A DNA stretch of 64,000 nucleotides from Diaporthe sp. PMI_573 (taxonomy: Eukaryota > Ascomycota > Sordariomycetes > Diaporthales > Diaporthaceae): assembly GCA_021399435.1 (NCBI GenBank), contig JAJTUP010000030.1, positions 744,001 to 808,000 of the forward strand, given 5' to 3'. The notes beneath the pieces were generated by a model. That model was not told the origin of the DNA, ran no database searches, and saw nothing but the letters and a program-made list of their open reading frames with translations. Both the position numbers and the translations under genes were made by a program. Below, one piece after another: positions 11,367 through 22,476 of this stretch (position 1 is the first letter of the stretch; each line of letters starts with the position of its first letter).

Positions 11367-12455
11367 CTACCAGTAAGCATTCATCTCGTACCATTCTTCC
11401 ATTGTCGGCAGCTCCCCCTCCAACTCCAGGTCCACGCAGGCGAGAACTCTCATATCAGCTATTGAATGAACGTCGTCGAGCACCGACTCGTTGAAATCCT
11501 TCACCCTCTCCACCAGAGCGTGCGCCGAATACTTCATGTCTCTCCCTGGACCCTGTTCGCAGAATTCCAAGCAATGGGAGCCTTCCTTGGGGCAGCGGCA
11601 CCATTCATAATCCATCGAATTGACTTCAATGAAGGTCAATCTGCCAGCGCGAAACGTCTGCCGCTCGCAGTTGTCAGATTTGTATTTGCGCTTTAGACTG
11701 TAGTCAATGAACCAAAAGTTTTCGAGGCCGCAAATCTCATCGACTTCGCTAAAGCCGCCAGTGACGCCTCTGAACGGCCCGTATTCTTTTCGGGGATCAA
11801 ATATCGCCCATGCTGGGTCGTACTCGACCGCAACGTTCTTGATGCGCGATGAAATCCAGTACCGCTCGTTAGTGTGCCACCTGAACGAGGGGAAGTCTTC
11901 AATCCAGTACCAATGATTACTGCTATCCCATGAGATGTTGGAATTCTCGGGTAGTTGGAGGAGAATCAGATCCGCCGAAGGTTGTATTGTCAGACATTGG
12001 TGCTCGCCGTTATCACGTATGAACTCCATATTTATCGAGGCCGTAGGCTTATCGCGTATTTCCCAAACCGACCCCCGGTCCAGTGGCATGTGTTGAGGAG
12101 AAGCCTGTGGGCTGGTTTCCGAAGGTCTGAAACGCCGCAACATCCTGTCGCGGGACTCATGGCAGGCTGTCCACAGGCCCGAGTCTGTCAGGTATGTGGA
12201 GATATTCCCATCCGTCCATGAGAGTTGGCCACTTGCTCGGCACCGAGGAGCTGCGAAGCCGACATAGAACGACGGGTCGTAAGAGGCACGTGTGGCATGG
12301 ACTTTCTTGGCTGGGTTGACGACGGAGTCGTGGTCCTTTTCGGCATCGTAGATGGTGAAGAGGTGGACGGCTGGATCATCGTCGCGGATCGCCATGTCCC
12401 AGATTTGATCCCGCAATTCTTTTGGGAGGTCGGTAAAAGAATGGAATTGTGCCAT
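11367..12455 (-). CDS. 2EXR-domain protein of unknown function
   Basis: An intronless frame of 362 residues starts at the ATG at 12455. An upstream in-frame extension to 12656 exists, but the 2EXR signature FHSFTDLPKELRDQIWDMAI begins directly after this methionine, which is where family members usually start. The N-terminal domain carries the LPxELRxxIW core and SGLWTACHESR. The rest is tryptophan- and charge-rich with WRCPKEGSH-like cysteine/histidine spacing (WCRCPKEGSHCLEFC). 2EXR proteins are expanded in filamentous ascomycetes; no biochemical role is established. The gene appears intact and stands alone between a minisatellite and a transporter gene. Confidence 0.85.
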   Translation of the reverse strand: MAQFHSFTDLPKELRDQIWDMAIRDDDPAVHLFTIYDAEKDHDSVVNPAKKVHATRASYDPSFYVGFAAPRCRASGQLSWTDGNISTYLTDSGLWTACHESRDRMLRRFRPSETSPQASPQHMPLDRGSVWEIRDKPTASINMEFIRDNGEHQCLTIQPSADLILLQLPENSNISWDSSNHWYWIEDFPSFRWHTNERYWISSRIKNVAVEYDPAWAIFDPRKEYGPFRGVTGGFSEVDEICGLENFWFIDYSLKRKYKSDNCERQTFRAGRLTFIEVNSMDYEWCRCPKEGSHCLEFCEQGPGRDMKYSAHALVERVKDFNESVLDDVHSIADMRVLACVDLELEGELPTMEEWYEMNAYW

Positions 12456-13328
12456 TCTGGCTCGCAGTCTTGAGTGTGTTGTGTGTGGATGTGAATAAGG
12501 CGATTGTACTGCGAAATGAATACGGGTTGGTGCAGGTGGTAGGTTGAGGATGCGGATGCAGAGAGTTTCTGGGCACTTGATATGTTTCGGTAGTCGATCG
12601 GGGAGATTTATATCCACTTGGTCTGTTGATTGTTGATGGGAATCGGTTTGGGCCACCTTTGGTAGCCACTGCTAGCCCCAGCCTTAGTGGAGCTGGCACA
12701 TATCATGCGCATGTGGTAGTTCGTTGCACGCCTGGGGCTCCGGCACTTTGGCAGCCTCACAAGCAAATCTTCAGGGCACCGGCTGATGCTCGAGGCCTGT
12801 AGCCCCAGGAGCCATTGAGTGCTATTGGGAGCTAAGCCCCTTGGTGCGTCAGCCCGGACATAACCACTCAACACACTGCTGCGGGCCGTCAATACCTTTG
12901 AAGGAGAACTCAACATTAAATCCGGGAACACGTTGTATCTACTCCTCGGGGAGTCATCCGGGCCGCCAGGATAATATCATCTCTTTCTAGTCTTGGATGT
13001 TCAATATACCTGAAACCTCGAAGGCCTCGCCTACTTGCTTGCGCTGCTTAAATGGACAGAGATCATAGCGATGGAGCTGGCAGTATGACTGAGAGACTAA
13101 ACTTTTCTACATGCTCAAAGATCTTACGGCCCGTTGTGCTGATTCAAGCGGTCCATGAGGGTGATTGCCTCATCGCGATGCTTCTCGAGATTGATGTCAA
13201 AGATGAAGTCCCACCTGTGCACAAGCCTGTCTCTAATTTCGTCAAGAGGCAACTCAGTCTCACCGTTTCTCCCTGTCATGATCTCTCCCGTACCCCGACT
13301 TGACTCTGTGCGATGTTCATATAATTCC
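12456..13328. other. Intergenic
   Basis: This region lies between the 2EXR start and the transporter stop. It contains several overlapping 80-107 codon frames without recognisable domains. It probably holds the 2EXR promoter and the transporter 3' region. Confidence 0.4.
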
Positions 13329-15107
13329 TCATTTTGCTCCAAAAGACTCTCTAGTGTTGACTCTATCGATGTTGTATGGATTACCATCATAGGATCTACG
13401 ATGTGTGGATGCCGCTGCGTCACTAACTGAGGAGTGACGTCGGTGCCTTTTCTGGTCTGAATGCGCCCGTCTATCCGATATTTCCTCATTGTTATCTGCA
13501 GCCTCTGAAGAGTCAGTCTGTTCAGGTTCCTTTTCCTCTGATCTGGAGCAGTCCGCTTCACGGAACCGAGCTATGAAAGCCTCGGACTGCGCAGAGAACT
13601 TGCACCGAGAACGGATAGCGCCCCCATACCTGTAGAAAAGGAATGGAAAGGGCACACATGCGAGCGCTAGGAAAGCCGGGATGGACGACGCCCAGTTAGT
13701 CCCAAGATCGGCGTACATATACGACGTAAAGAGAGGAAACGCAGCCCCAAAGCAGCTGCGAATAACCGAGTTGGCGGCAAGAACAGACGCTGCGAAAATT
13801 GTATAGGCATCAATCAAGTAGTTCATAATGCTTAAGAATAGCAACACCATTCCGAAACCGAAAGGAATGCCAGCAGCGATGCTGACAACCCAATGGATCG
13901 ATGTTTGATTTGTCCAAGCGAACCAGAATAGGCCGATAGGAACAGCGATGCACCCTACCATTGCTGGGGGAAGACGGGCTTCTGGTGGTGCAACGCCGTT
14001 GTTTTTCGCTTGTACTCGCTGATATCGTTCGTTGTCGGGAATCGTATAGATGATGGCGAAGACCATTCCTACCATAATACCCAGGAATGCTAAGCCACCG
14101 ATTCCTTGAGACCAGCCTCGTTCTTGTTGATAGACAATGGGGAAAGCTGCGAAAAGCATGTAGAGAGTTCCGTAGATGATCGCCATATAGAGCGATAGAA
14201 GCAGAACAATAGGCTCCCGGAACAGTAATATCCAAGGACGCAGCAGTGCAGTCTTGAATGACTCTGCCAAGTTGATTTTGCCCTGTTCATGTTCCATCTT
14301 GCTCACGTAGTTCTTCCCCGTAATTTTGGACAGCTTTACCGCTCGTTGTCGAAGTATGTATGGGGCGTAGGTCTCAGGAACAAGAGCGGTTCCCAAAAGC
14401 CAAAGTGTTCCCGAAAACGTAGCTAAGAATCCCATGACCCACCGCCAACCTGCCGCCTCGCCCAGGAACCCTCCGATTATAGGACCAAGGACGGGACCGA
14501 GGAAAGGAGCGGCTGCGAATAATGCCATTGCTAGACCCCTCTCAGCTGCCGGGAACATGTCGGCGATGACGCCGCCTGAGTTCGCGAGGGGAGACGATCC
14601 GAATGCACCTGCGAAGAAGCGCAGGACGATCAAAGTCTCAGCACTGTTCGCCCCAGCGCAGCCGGCGTTAAATGCCGTCAATATCGCATACGTGCCGATG
14701 AATAGGTACTGGCGCCCAAAGAGCTCACTCAGAGGGGCCCATAGCAGTGGTCCTATGGCAAAGCCGAGCACGAAGAGTGAGACGCCAAGAGTAGCGACTG
14801 TCTGGGAGATTTTGAACTCCTGGATGATGTCTCGGATACCTCCGGTGTAGGCGGACGACAGGAGAGCCACTGCCAGTGTTGTCAGGGATACCATCATTGT
14901 GATGAACCATCTTTTCGGTCTGCTCCAGAGCATGGGGTTTCGAGGGTCTTCGGGGATCCATTGAATAACGTATGGATCGCTTTCAGTGCCAGAGCCGGCG
15001 TATGGGTAGTTGAGTACTTCTGATGTGACTCCAGCTTGATCGGCAACTGTGCGCCAAAAGGACAGTTTCGTCGGCGCAACAACCTCGCCACCCTGTTTGG
15101 CCTCCAT
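13329..15107 (-). CDS. MFS transporter, DHA1 drug:H+ antiporter type
   Basis: One uninterrupted frame of 592 residues starts at the ATG at 15107. A cytosolic N-terminus ends in IQWIPEDPRNPMLWSRPKRW, the usual lead into helix 1 of fungal DHA1 (Tpo1/Flr1-like) carriers. Helices follow with the loop 2-3 motif WAPLSELFGRQYLFIGTY (the motif-A region) and AAPFLGPVLGPIIGGFLGE (motif C, the antiporter signature) in helix 5. Twelve hydrophobic segments can be counted. The hydrophilic C-terminal tail of about 80 residues is unusually long and rich in Ser, Arg, His and Glu. The protein likely exports small toxic compounds across the plasma membrane. Substrate is unknown. No lesion seen. Confidence 0.92.
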   Translation of the reverse strand: MEAKQGGEVVAPTKLSFWRTVADQAGVTSEVLNYPYAGSGTESDPYVIQWIPEDPRNPMLWSRPKRWFITMMVSLTTLAVALLSSAYTGGIRDIIQEFKISQTVATLGVSLFVLGFAIGPLLWAPLSELFGRQYLFIGTYAILTAFNAGCAGANSAETLIVLRFFAGAFGSSPLANSGGVIADMFPAAERGLAMALFAAAPFLGPVLGPIIGGFLGEAAGWRWVMGFLATFSGTLWLLGTALVPETYAPYILRQRAVKLSKITGKNYVSKMEHEQGKINLAESFKTALLRPWILLFREPIVLLLSLYMAIIYGTLYMLFAAFPIVYQQERGWSQGIGGLAFLGIMVGMVFAIIYTIPDNERYQRVQAKNNGVAPPEARLPPAMVGCIAVPIGLFWFAWTNQTSIHWVVSIAAGIPFGFGMVLLFLSIMNYLIDAYTIFAASVLAANSVIRSCFGAAFPLFTSYMYADLGTNWASSIPAFLALACVPFPFLFYRYGGAIRSRCKFSAQSEAFIARFREADCSRSEEKEPEQTDSSEAADNNEEISDRRAHSDQKRHRRHSSVSDAAASTHRRSYDGNPYNIDRVNTRESFGAK

Positions 15108-17510
15108 GCTGGGCGTTCTGGAGTTGTTAGCCAGGTGAGGGAGGAAGGGCCAAATAGAAACAGCCGTAGCCGAAACTGTGACGTTGTGAATAAGCCGTCA
15201 AAGAGGTGGTTCGGCAAAAGAAAGAAGAGTGTCGTGCCTACAGTGACAGGAAGAGGCCGTAATTAAAGGATAAATGCAACCTTATAACCTTGGGCCAAAC
15301 CCGATACGGCGACATTTTAGAGACAGAGGAAAAAGCATTCGGACGAAAAAGCACAGCCGGAATTCGGGATTGAGTATAGCATGAGGCCGACTCAGCGATG
15401 GTGGCGCCGGTACAGTGCGTCAGTAGTGCTTGCTGGCCGATCCTAGAGAAACAGCTAATCTACGAACTGTGGCTTAACTAGACTCGGATTGGATCGAATT
15501 AGCCCCATGCTCAAATTTCATCGGCGCCCCGGATATTTCGAATCGCCGACGTTCACCAGAATTACGCTGTTCCTGCTTCCCAGTTTCGACAGGCCAAGAA
15601 GAATTCAAATGCCAGAGAACGGCAACCACGGACGTAACACATCCTAAATCCGATCAGCAGTGTCTCGGTAGCTGCCTCCAAGGAGAGCATATGCACTCTT
15701 CATCAGCAATCCACCGGAGGGGCCAACTGTTGAGTGCACTACAATGCCCCTTACTTTGCACGCGAATGGCATCGGGTGCTGATCGTAAGGTAGACGCATT
15801 TGCCAGTGACAGAGACTGAAGTTAGATCGACTGCCGGTTATTGCCCTATGGATGAATCCGTGCTCCTGAATCAGTCTTGCTGTCGTGGGACAGTGTGGGA
15901 GAAGTATGTCAGCATGAGAGGAGTCTGAAGGAAGCCCGGCAAGCAAGCTCAGATCCACTTGACCGCCGTTCTCGATCGTAGCGTCCTCTACAACGATCGA
16001 GAACGGCGAGCTAATTGATTATCCTTTGCGAAAAGACAGTGCCTGATCTTGTCAATAATATCGACTGTTACAAGCAGATCAATGCATCCATTCGACTACC
16101 TGCTAATCGGGCCCGAATTCCGGCCCGGAATAGGAGCCGAAATCCTTCTTGACCCACGAACCTACGCCAAGATCGGCTGAACGCAGATCTTGATCGTCCG
16201 ATCAAGCGATACAAGAAAGCTAACCAGTAGATTAGATTTAACAAGTATCTAAACGAAGGGGGTTTGATAGTGCGAAGGCGTGAGGCTAGGTTGAGCTCGT
16301 GTTTGGCGATGGCTTCGTTCGACCTTGACGGGTTGACAGTACCGGCGCAAAGGGTCACAGCTCAACGCCAGACTTGTAGTACAAAGTAGTACTTTTAATA
16401 AACACTGGGTTGCAGAAGTACATTGGAAAGTTATTATATAACGCCTTGCATAGTATTTTATACTATCACTGTTAATAATATACATTCTCCTCGTCCTCAA
16501 TAGGACACTGATTGTTATTTTGGTTTAGTAGAGGACCTTAAAGAACGCAAATAGTTTAATAAAAAGAATTAGTGTCTGAAATTGATTGGCGAGAAGTACA
16601 GGCTACAAGACTAAGGGTAGTGTGATAGCATAGTATCTAATTTATGACTTTCTAAGCTAGATATAGTGATATAGTGCTAATACTATATAGACTACCAGGA
16701 ACCCAAAAGAAATCTTATTAATAAAAATAGTGACATTAGCAGTATAAGGCTTCAAACAGTGACTTTCTAATCTACCTTTACAAACTAATATTTTGTTATA
16801 TGCTACCATTTCGCACTACCAGCCTACATATAAAACATTTCTAAGATTTACATTAATGGTAATAATAGCTATGAGTCCTAGGACTGGCCACTTTCTACAT
16901 TTTAGAGATTCTTTCCTAAGGATGCTAGCCCAGCCTCACATCACCAGTCCACCCCAGTATCACGACCCTGAAGAAAACTACCCGCATACAGGAAAGTGGT
17001 TAAGAGACTTATGCGCGCCATTTGATGCTGAGATGTCTCTTCTCCCGTGTTAAACATGCTAGCGGCAAAGCCGGCTTTACCTGGACAGTTGCCCTTAGGC
17101 AACAGTCAAGCGATATTGGATGTAGTTACTTCATAATGTCGACTATCAAAGTGATCTCGAGGACATCGTGTCTTGTTTCACTCCCAGGCAAGCCTCGGCA
17201 TTTTGCAGGGGCCGGTCCTCCCCGTCGACATCATTCGTTTTCCCGCAAGGACAGGCGTCTGCATTGCTAGTCGCCCCTCAACTGGTTGTGATCACACTTG
17301 GTCCGCCCAATCGGCGTCGGATGAAAGCAAGAGCGCCTGAAGCGGCATTAACTCTTCAATGGAATGGTTACCACACCTTTCTCCGTGCAATCTCGGACGC
17401 CTTCCCGGATGTTCTACCGGACCCTTGATGAGCCAGATCCGAACTACAGTTTTCTGCTATACCAGTAGACAAGTCTGATCATCTAATTAGATGTACATGT
17501 AGTCTTAATG
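15108..17510. other. Gene-poor region
   Basis: About 2.4 kb without a supported intact gene. It contains a perfect 16-bp hairpin at 15964-16008, a plus-strand stretch at about 16066-16260 that reads like decayed coding sequence with in-frame stops, and an AT-rich block at about 16380-16860. Open frames of up to about 105 codons lack family features. Confidence 0.4.
15964..16008. repeat. Perfect 16-bp inverted repeat with 13-nt loop
   Basis: cgccgttctcgatcgt at 15964-15979 is exactly matched in reverse complement by 15993-16008, with a 13-nt loop between. The stem is GC-rich and stops sharply on both sides. Role unknown. Confidence 0.9.
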
Positions 17511-18346
17511 CTAAATGGGTGTGACCTCGATCGATTCCAAGTTCTTAAAGGCTATGTCGCTTACGCCAATAGCCTTTGGACCGCCATCAGTAAACCATAC
17601 CTTTGCCGATTCATTCCCGCGAAGAATCCACTGCACAATCTGACTCCCAACGATGCCTGGGATTCCGCCGTTAAGGACAGCGAATGCGGCACTGTGGCCG
17701 AGTGTGTGACTTCCTTTCCAAGCAGGCGTGATAGCAGGGAGATATGCGTAGTCTCGCCCACCCTGTCTCAGTGGTTAGCATGTCGAGTATCTCATGGGCT
17801 GAACAGTGTTAGATTTCCTGCAATTTCCTCGCTTGCCTGCTTCACCATTGCACCATGGGAGGCAACCTCGCCGAGAAAGCCTCGGAAGGCAAGGCCGACT
17901 GAATCTGAGCATCAGGCAAAAAGGCCGGCGCAGTCAATTTGGATTTCACTTGAGATTTACTGCTCAAGTCGGCGTGATTCATGATCAAGCCCTGCTTTAC
18001 ACTTACCATGGTAGACAACCTCCATTACCCCAAACAATGACCGGTAGCTTAAGATCGGAGCCAATTCGGGATTGCAATGGCTTGTAAAATGTGTGACTGG
18101 GAAGTGATTCGACCTCAAATGAGTACTGCGGATGTGTTAGCAGACGTGCAAACTCAGCGATGAAATCTGAATCGGTCCATTCTCTCTGACGTACCGATTT
18201 GAAAGGACCGGAGCCTCTATACTGCCCGTGCTTCATGTTAGCTGAAAGACTGAATCGACTTGCCCCATATGAAGACTAACCGATGGCCCATGGTCTGAGG
18301 CGACCACAGTTGCGGTGAGCAAGAGAGTGGCGACGATTTTCATCAT
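17511..18346 (-). pseudogene. Secreted alpha/beta-hydrolase pseudogene with internal deletion
   Basis: The minus strand from the ATG at 18346 encodes a signal peptide (MMKIVATLLLTATVVAS). Two small phase-0 introns link it to YRGSGPFKS and YSFEVESLPSHTFYKP, then LPVIVWGNGGC, the oxyanion-side strand of a fungal alpha/beta-hydrolase/lipase-like family. After a splice that does not keep frame comes GLAFRGFLGEVASHGAMV. The 3' part reads GGRDYAYLPAITPAWKGS, then LNGGIPGIVGSQIVQWILRG, and stops at 17511. Relatives are usually around 400 residues. Here the segment between the SHGAMV strand and GGRDYAYLP is missing, including the expected nucleophile region. It is therefore a non-functional relic. 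Family identity is from recalled sequence pattern, not a search. Confidence 0.72.
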
Positions 18347-19028
18347 GTCGTGTGGCGATGGCCGGGTATCCTCGCTGGATACGTGTAAAGTCATCAAACT
18401 GAATTCATACGAGCCATCGCAGACAATGTTTCAAGTGTCTTATATAAGATATACTCTGGTGCCTAGACGCTTCACCGGTTAAATGTTTACTATCTGGGGC
18501 GAGTGAATGAGCCATGGATAGCCCTGTGATGGCCCCTTCATGTAGTATCGATCATTTCCAGTATTCCCCACCTCGCCAGAATTGACTATGGCGCCTGAAT
18601 GCCCGCGCAGGAATGTGCATCTGTATGGTCAATGTTCCCACTGCATCTCTGCTTGCGCGGATTTGTAAGGTCACACGGATTTGTAAGGTCACATCAGAAA
18701 AGGACCGAAGGAGAAGCACACGAATCCCTACATGTGGGAAATTTCCACTTTCCCCGCCAGACGAAGGGGGTGGCTTGGCAAACCATTAGAGAAGTCATAA
18801 CCGACACTCAGCCCAGCGTGCCCACGGAGCCGTATTCGAGCCCTAGTCGACTCAAAATATGACTGCCCCGGCAGAGATTATCGGGAGTGGATATTTGAGG
18901 AATCGACTCAAAGCGAATCGAAGGACTACACCAAGAAAACCGAATATATCCAGCACCGCACCTGGAAGGCATCCCATGTGAGCGAAGGCGCGGTCAATTT
19001 TTAATTCGACCGACATGGCTTTTTTGAA
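18347..19028. other. Intergenic with short tandem duplication
   Basis: No gene is supported. It includes an 18-bp perfect tandem duplication and, at 19015, an ATG whose short frame is interrupted by the element inserted at 19029. The 8-bp duplication occupies 19021-19028. Confidence 0.4.
18658..18693. repeat. 18-bp perfect tandem duplication
   Basis: cggatttgtaaggtcaca occurs twice head to tail (18658-18675 and 18676-18693). Confidence 0.95.
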
Positions 19029-19875
19029 GAAAACGGAGATTCGCACAACCATTAATGGAGGGCACACAACTTTTCATGACTAATCATGCTGGCCCCTGTG
19101 CCTGAATTAAAAAACACTATGGGTTCGCTATACAAATAATTAACGTAATTACACCGACTAACATACCGCTACATGCCACTATTCCTATATACTCAAGGGC
19201 ACCAAATAAGCACTATTAGACCCAAGTATCGGCAAATGTTGCCTAAATTAAGCAAATTAAGCACTATTAGACCCATTTAAGCACTATTTGGCCAAACAAT
19301 AAGGCAAATAATAGCTAACGTTTGGCCAGATAGTGCAAATAAAGCCCTTGTCGCCCTTGTTGCCCTCGTTGCCCTTGTCGTCGCTTATATAACCTAGCTA
19401 ATCGACTGATAGGTTAATAAAGCCGGGCGTTATGGCGACGATTTTGTCTTGCGTTTTCTTGGCGCTATTGCTACCCTTGCCGTCGACATTGTTAGCCGTG
19501 AGGTCTACGGCTGGCAGCTGGTTAACAGTCTTCTGTGCCCCTGTCCGCTGCTTTTTAGCCGTTAGTCTTAAACTTGAGGGTATAGTGGCCGGCGATGCCG
19601 TGGGGTTGGTATTTAACCAACTAGAGTATGTTTTCGATACTGAATTAATTGATTTTGATGGTCAATTAATTGATATTGCGTTATGTTAATGGTGGGTGGG
19701 TGTCTCAAAGTTTGTGGGTAGAGGATATGCCGCGCAAGGCGCCTGGTAGAGGCTGTAAAACGCACCACGATAGCGGGTAAATCGACGTTAAATGGGAGGC
19801 TCTGATTGGCTACAGCCTGCTTAGTTAGAAAAAGTTGTGTGCCCTCCATTAATGGTTGTGCGAATCTCCGTTTTC
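19029..19875. mobile_element. 847-bp non-autonomous DNA transposon with 46-bp terminal inverted repeats
   Basis: Positions 19029-19074 are repeated exactly in reverse complement at 19830-19875; the ends begin GAAAACGGAGATTCGCACAA. The flanks carry the same 8-bp direct repeat TTTTTGAA (19021-19028 and 19876-19883), the target-site duplication expected for an hAT- or P-type transposase. The interior is AT-rich, has short repeats built on gcactatt and pyrimidine/GTTGCCC runs, and encodes no transposase, so mobility would have to be supplied in trans. The perfect long inverted repeats suggest fairly recent activity. Superfamily is uncertain because the ends are not the CAGRG type common in hAT elements. 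Confidence 0.85.
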
Positions 19876-19883
19876 TTTTTGAA

Positions 19884-20408
19884 CATGAAGATGGCCGGCA
19901 GTGACGTGTACAAGAAGCCTGAATTAGAGATGGTTATCGACAATGCATATCTCGCTGAAGTCGAGAACAAGTCTGTGAGTGCCGGAAAAATGAAGATAGT
20001 CAGACTCTGGAATGACCGAAGGGGATGAATGAATGACCGGGTCGCTTTCTCAACCATCTTTTGGGAGCAAGGTTGCTCCTTCGTTACCGAGAGGGCTTCA
20101 GTGGTGCGCTGGGCCTTTTAGTAGCCGTGTGGGAAACCCAAATCGCCCAGTTCTGGAGTCTGATTTCCCCACATGTGGGCTACTTGTGGGAAAGATGGGG
20201 GACGATTGCCACTCCAACTCCTGCGAAATGCAAGATCGTTATGCGAAATCAGCGGGCAGGCTGTCGGCTGTATACTAGGACGAGCTCGAGGTCTGGTTTT
20301 CGAGCACGACGATCTTATAGATCCGTATAATATCTTATGATGCGTGTAATAAAGATGTCGCTATCTCAGGGTTCCAGAATGGCCAGAATGGATCGTACTT
20401 GACTGCTC
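19884..20408. other. Intergenic
   Basis: The stretch holds the 3' remainder of the short frame interrupted by the 847-bp element (to 20028), and a perfect 12-bp palindrome CCCACATGTGGG near 20168-20179. No other gene is recognised. It precedes the broken carboxylesterase. Confidence 0.4.
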
Positions 20409-20444
20409 ATGACAGCAGAGAACCTTGACATCACTGGCAGGAAG

Positions 20445-22411
20445 ATGGCTCAACTTGTGTTTTTGCTAGTGTCCGTGCTCTTATTGTCTTGGTTTGGCGT
20501 CTGCATGAACTCGAACCCTGTTGTCGTCACTACGAATGGCACAGTCATTAGAGTCCATGACACTGCCAGCGGAGTTCAGAAGTTCCTGGGCATTCCCTTC
20601 GCCGAGCCGCCTATTGGTCCGTATCGATTGCGTCAATCCGTTCCCTTGAAAAAGTCATTCGATAATTTTCAAGCGGATGAATTTGGGCACTCATGCTATT
20701 CCTCAAGAGTTCAGGGGAACGACAGCGAGGACTGCTTAACCCTCAATGTCTGGAGGCCAGCAGATGCAAATGTGGAAAATGATCCGCTCCCGGTGCTGGT
20801 ATGGCTGTACGGAGGCGGGCTGACGAGTGGTTATACTGTGCGCTCACATTGTGACAGGAAGCGGACGCGCCTTGTTCCAGTCAACTGACACGAGTACAGG
20901 CTGACCCCAGGTTTGAAGGGACTTCAATCACCCGCCTTTCCAAGGAAATCGACAAGCCTATTATTTTGGTCTCACTTGTAAGTTGCCATACGAACAAACT
21001 AGAAGCCAACCCAAGCTGAACAGCGGACAAAGAACTACAGACTGGGTCCATTTGGATTCTTAAACGGCAATGAAATGGCCGAGCTTGGATTACTCAACCT
21101 AGGGATGTTGGACCAGCGACTTGCGCTCCATTGGATTCAGGCCAATATCGGAGCATTTGGAGCTGATCCCAAGAAAGTCACGCTTGTTGGTGAATCGTGA
21201 GGCATCTCCAAATACTTGAGGATATTGCTAGGTCACTGACAGTACTAAAATAGAGCGGGTGCTGTTTCCATATATTCACGCATGATGGCATACGGAGGCA
21301 GAGACAATGGCCTTTTCCGAGGTGCTGTTCTTCAAAGTGGTGGTGCCTTCCCACTCACATCTCCGGACACAGCAGCGTTTCAGAGCGCATTTGATACACT
21401 GATCACTAACACTAGCTGCTACTTTCTTAGCAATGCCAGTGCTGTAGAGAAATTAGACTGTATTAGGCTGCTTCCTGTTGACAATGTGAGGTTGTCAACT
21501 GGACAGTCGATAGACGGCGGTTTCATCCGCACATCCATCCAAAGGGCGCTGCCTGCGGGTGAATACCTCAAGGTAGCAACAATAGTTGGAAATATGTAAG
21601 CTGTCCCAAGGATTGAAAACGAAACCTGGCGTCTGATTATCACAGCGAACACCGATGAGGGCACGACGTCTGCTCCCACAGACATAAACACAACTGAACA
21701 ATTGTTTGGTCCACTGGGCAAGTACATACTGCTTCTGGGGCTTTGCACTGTCATAGCTGACTGAAACATAGCACAGGGTTATTTCCGCCATGAAGTGCTG
21801 CCCAATGAGACGGTGCCGGCCTTAATCGGCATGTATCCTACCAATCCTCGCCTGGGATGCCCATATAACACCGGCATCATTTAACTGTCGTCCGGAAATC
21901 TCGACAAAATGGCGTGCTCTATCTTCGGAGACATTGTTCAGATCGCACCTGCGCGCATGATTGCACAGATCTTGACTGCACACGGTGTTCCAGTTTACCG
22001 GTACCGATTCAACCAGTTGCCATACAACATCTCAGCAGTTGCGAAAGGTATTGGAACTGGAATCGAGCAAAACTACGTATTCTCCAACCTCATTCCAACT
22101 CATCCCTGGGATCAAAGTATGGCATATCAGATGTCGGCAGCGTGGATCAGTTTCGCCCATGATCTGGACCCCAACTCGGGGACTGATGGTAAGTCTCCCC
22201 TCGGACACCCACCAGGGGCTCCACCAACACACGAGCTATATAGTAACCACCGAGACTCTTAGACACTGGACTCCATAATTGGCCTTCGTATAGGAAGATG
22301 GCTAACAGTATTGTATTCAACGGATATGGATCGAGTGTTGAATCGGATAGTTATCGATCAGAGGCAGTTCAGTTTATCATAGACAATGTTCTACCCCATG
22401 GCGCATTGTAG
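20445..22411 (+). pseudogene. Type-B carboxylesterase/lipase, broken
   Basis: A signal peptide (MAQLVFLLVSVLLLSWFGVC) is followed by FLGIPFAEPPIG, EDCLTLNVWRP and LVWLYGGG, the classic type-B carboxylesterase opening. Introns 20838-20899, 20978-21032 and 21197-21253 splice cleanly and give [20 protein letters not shown] and GESAGAVSIY with the nucleophile serine. The 3' part keeps family segments (HPWDQSMAYQMSAAW, and HNWPSYRKMANSIV after an intron near 22190-22261) and stops at 22411. Two lesions: the donor after IVGN near 21597 and the acceptor near 21646 do not keep frame, and an in-frame TAA at 21882-21884 (NTGII*LSSGNLD) looks like a CAA-to-TAA transition. An alternative upstream ATG is at 20409. 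The protein would have hydrolysed esters outside the cell. Confidence 0.8.
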
Positions 22412-22476
22412 GCAGGTACAGCTTATTAGGTATATAATAGCAACGTATCGCTGGCCTATGTAACAAAGACTACTGT

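Noticed and set aside
13124..13561. 145-codon minus-strand open frame
   Set aside because: It overlaps the tail of the DHA1 transporter in another frame and has no domain or splice partner.
15644..15958. 104-codon minus-strand open frame next to the hairpin
   Set aside because: No recognisable family, no neighbours to splice to, and length within chance for this composition.
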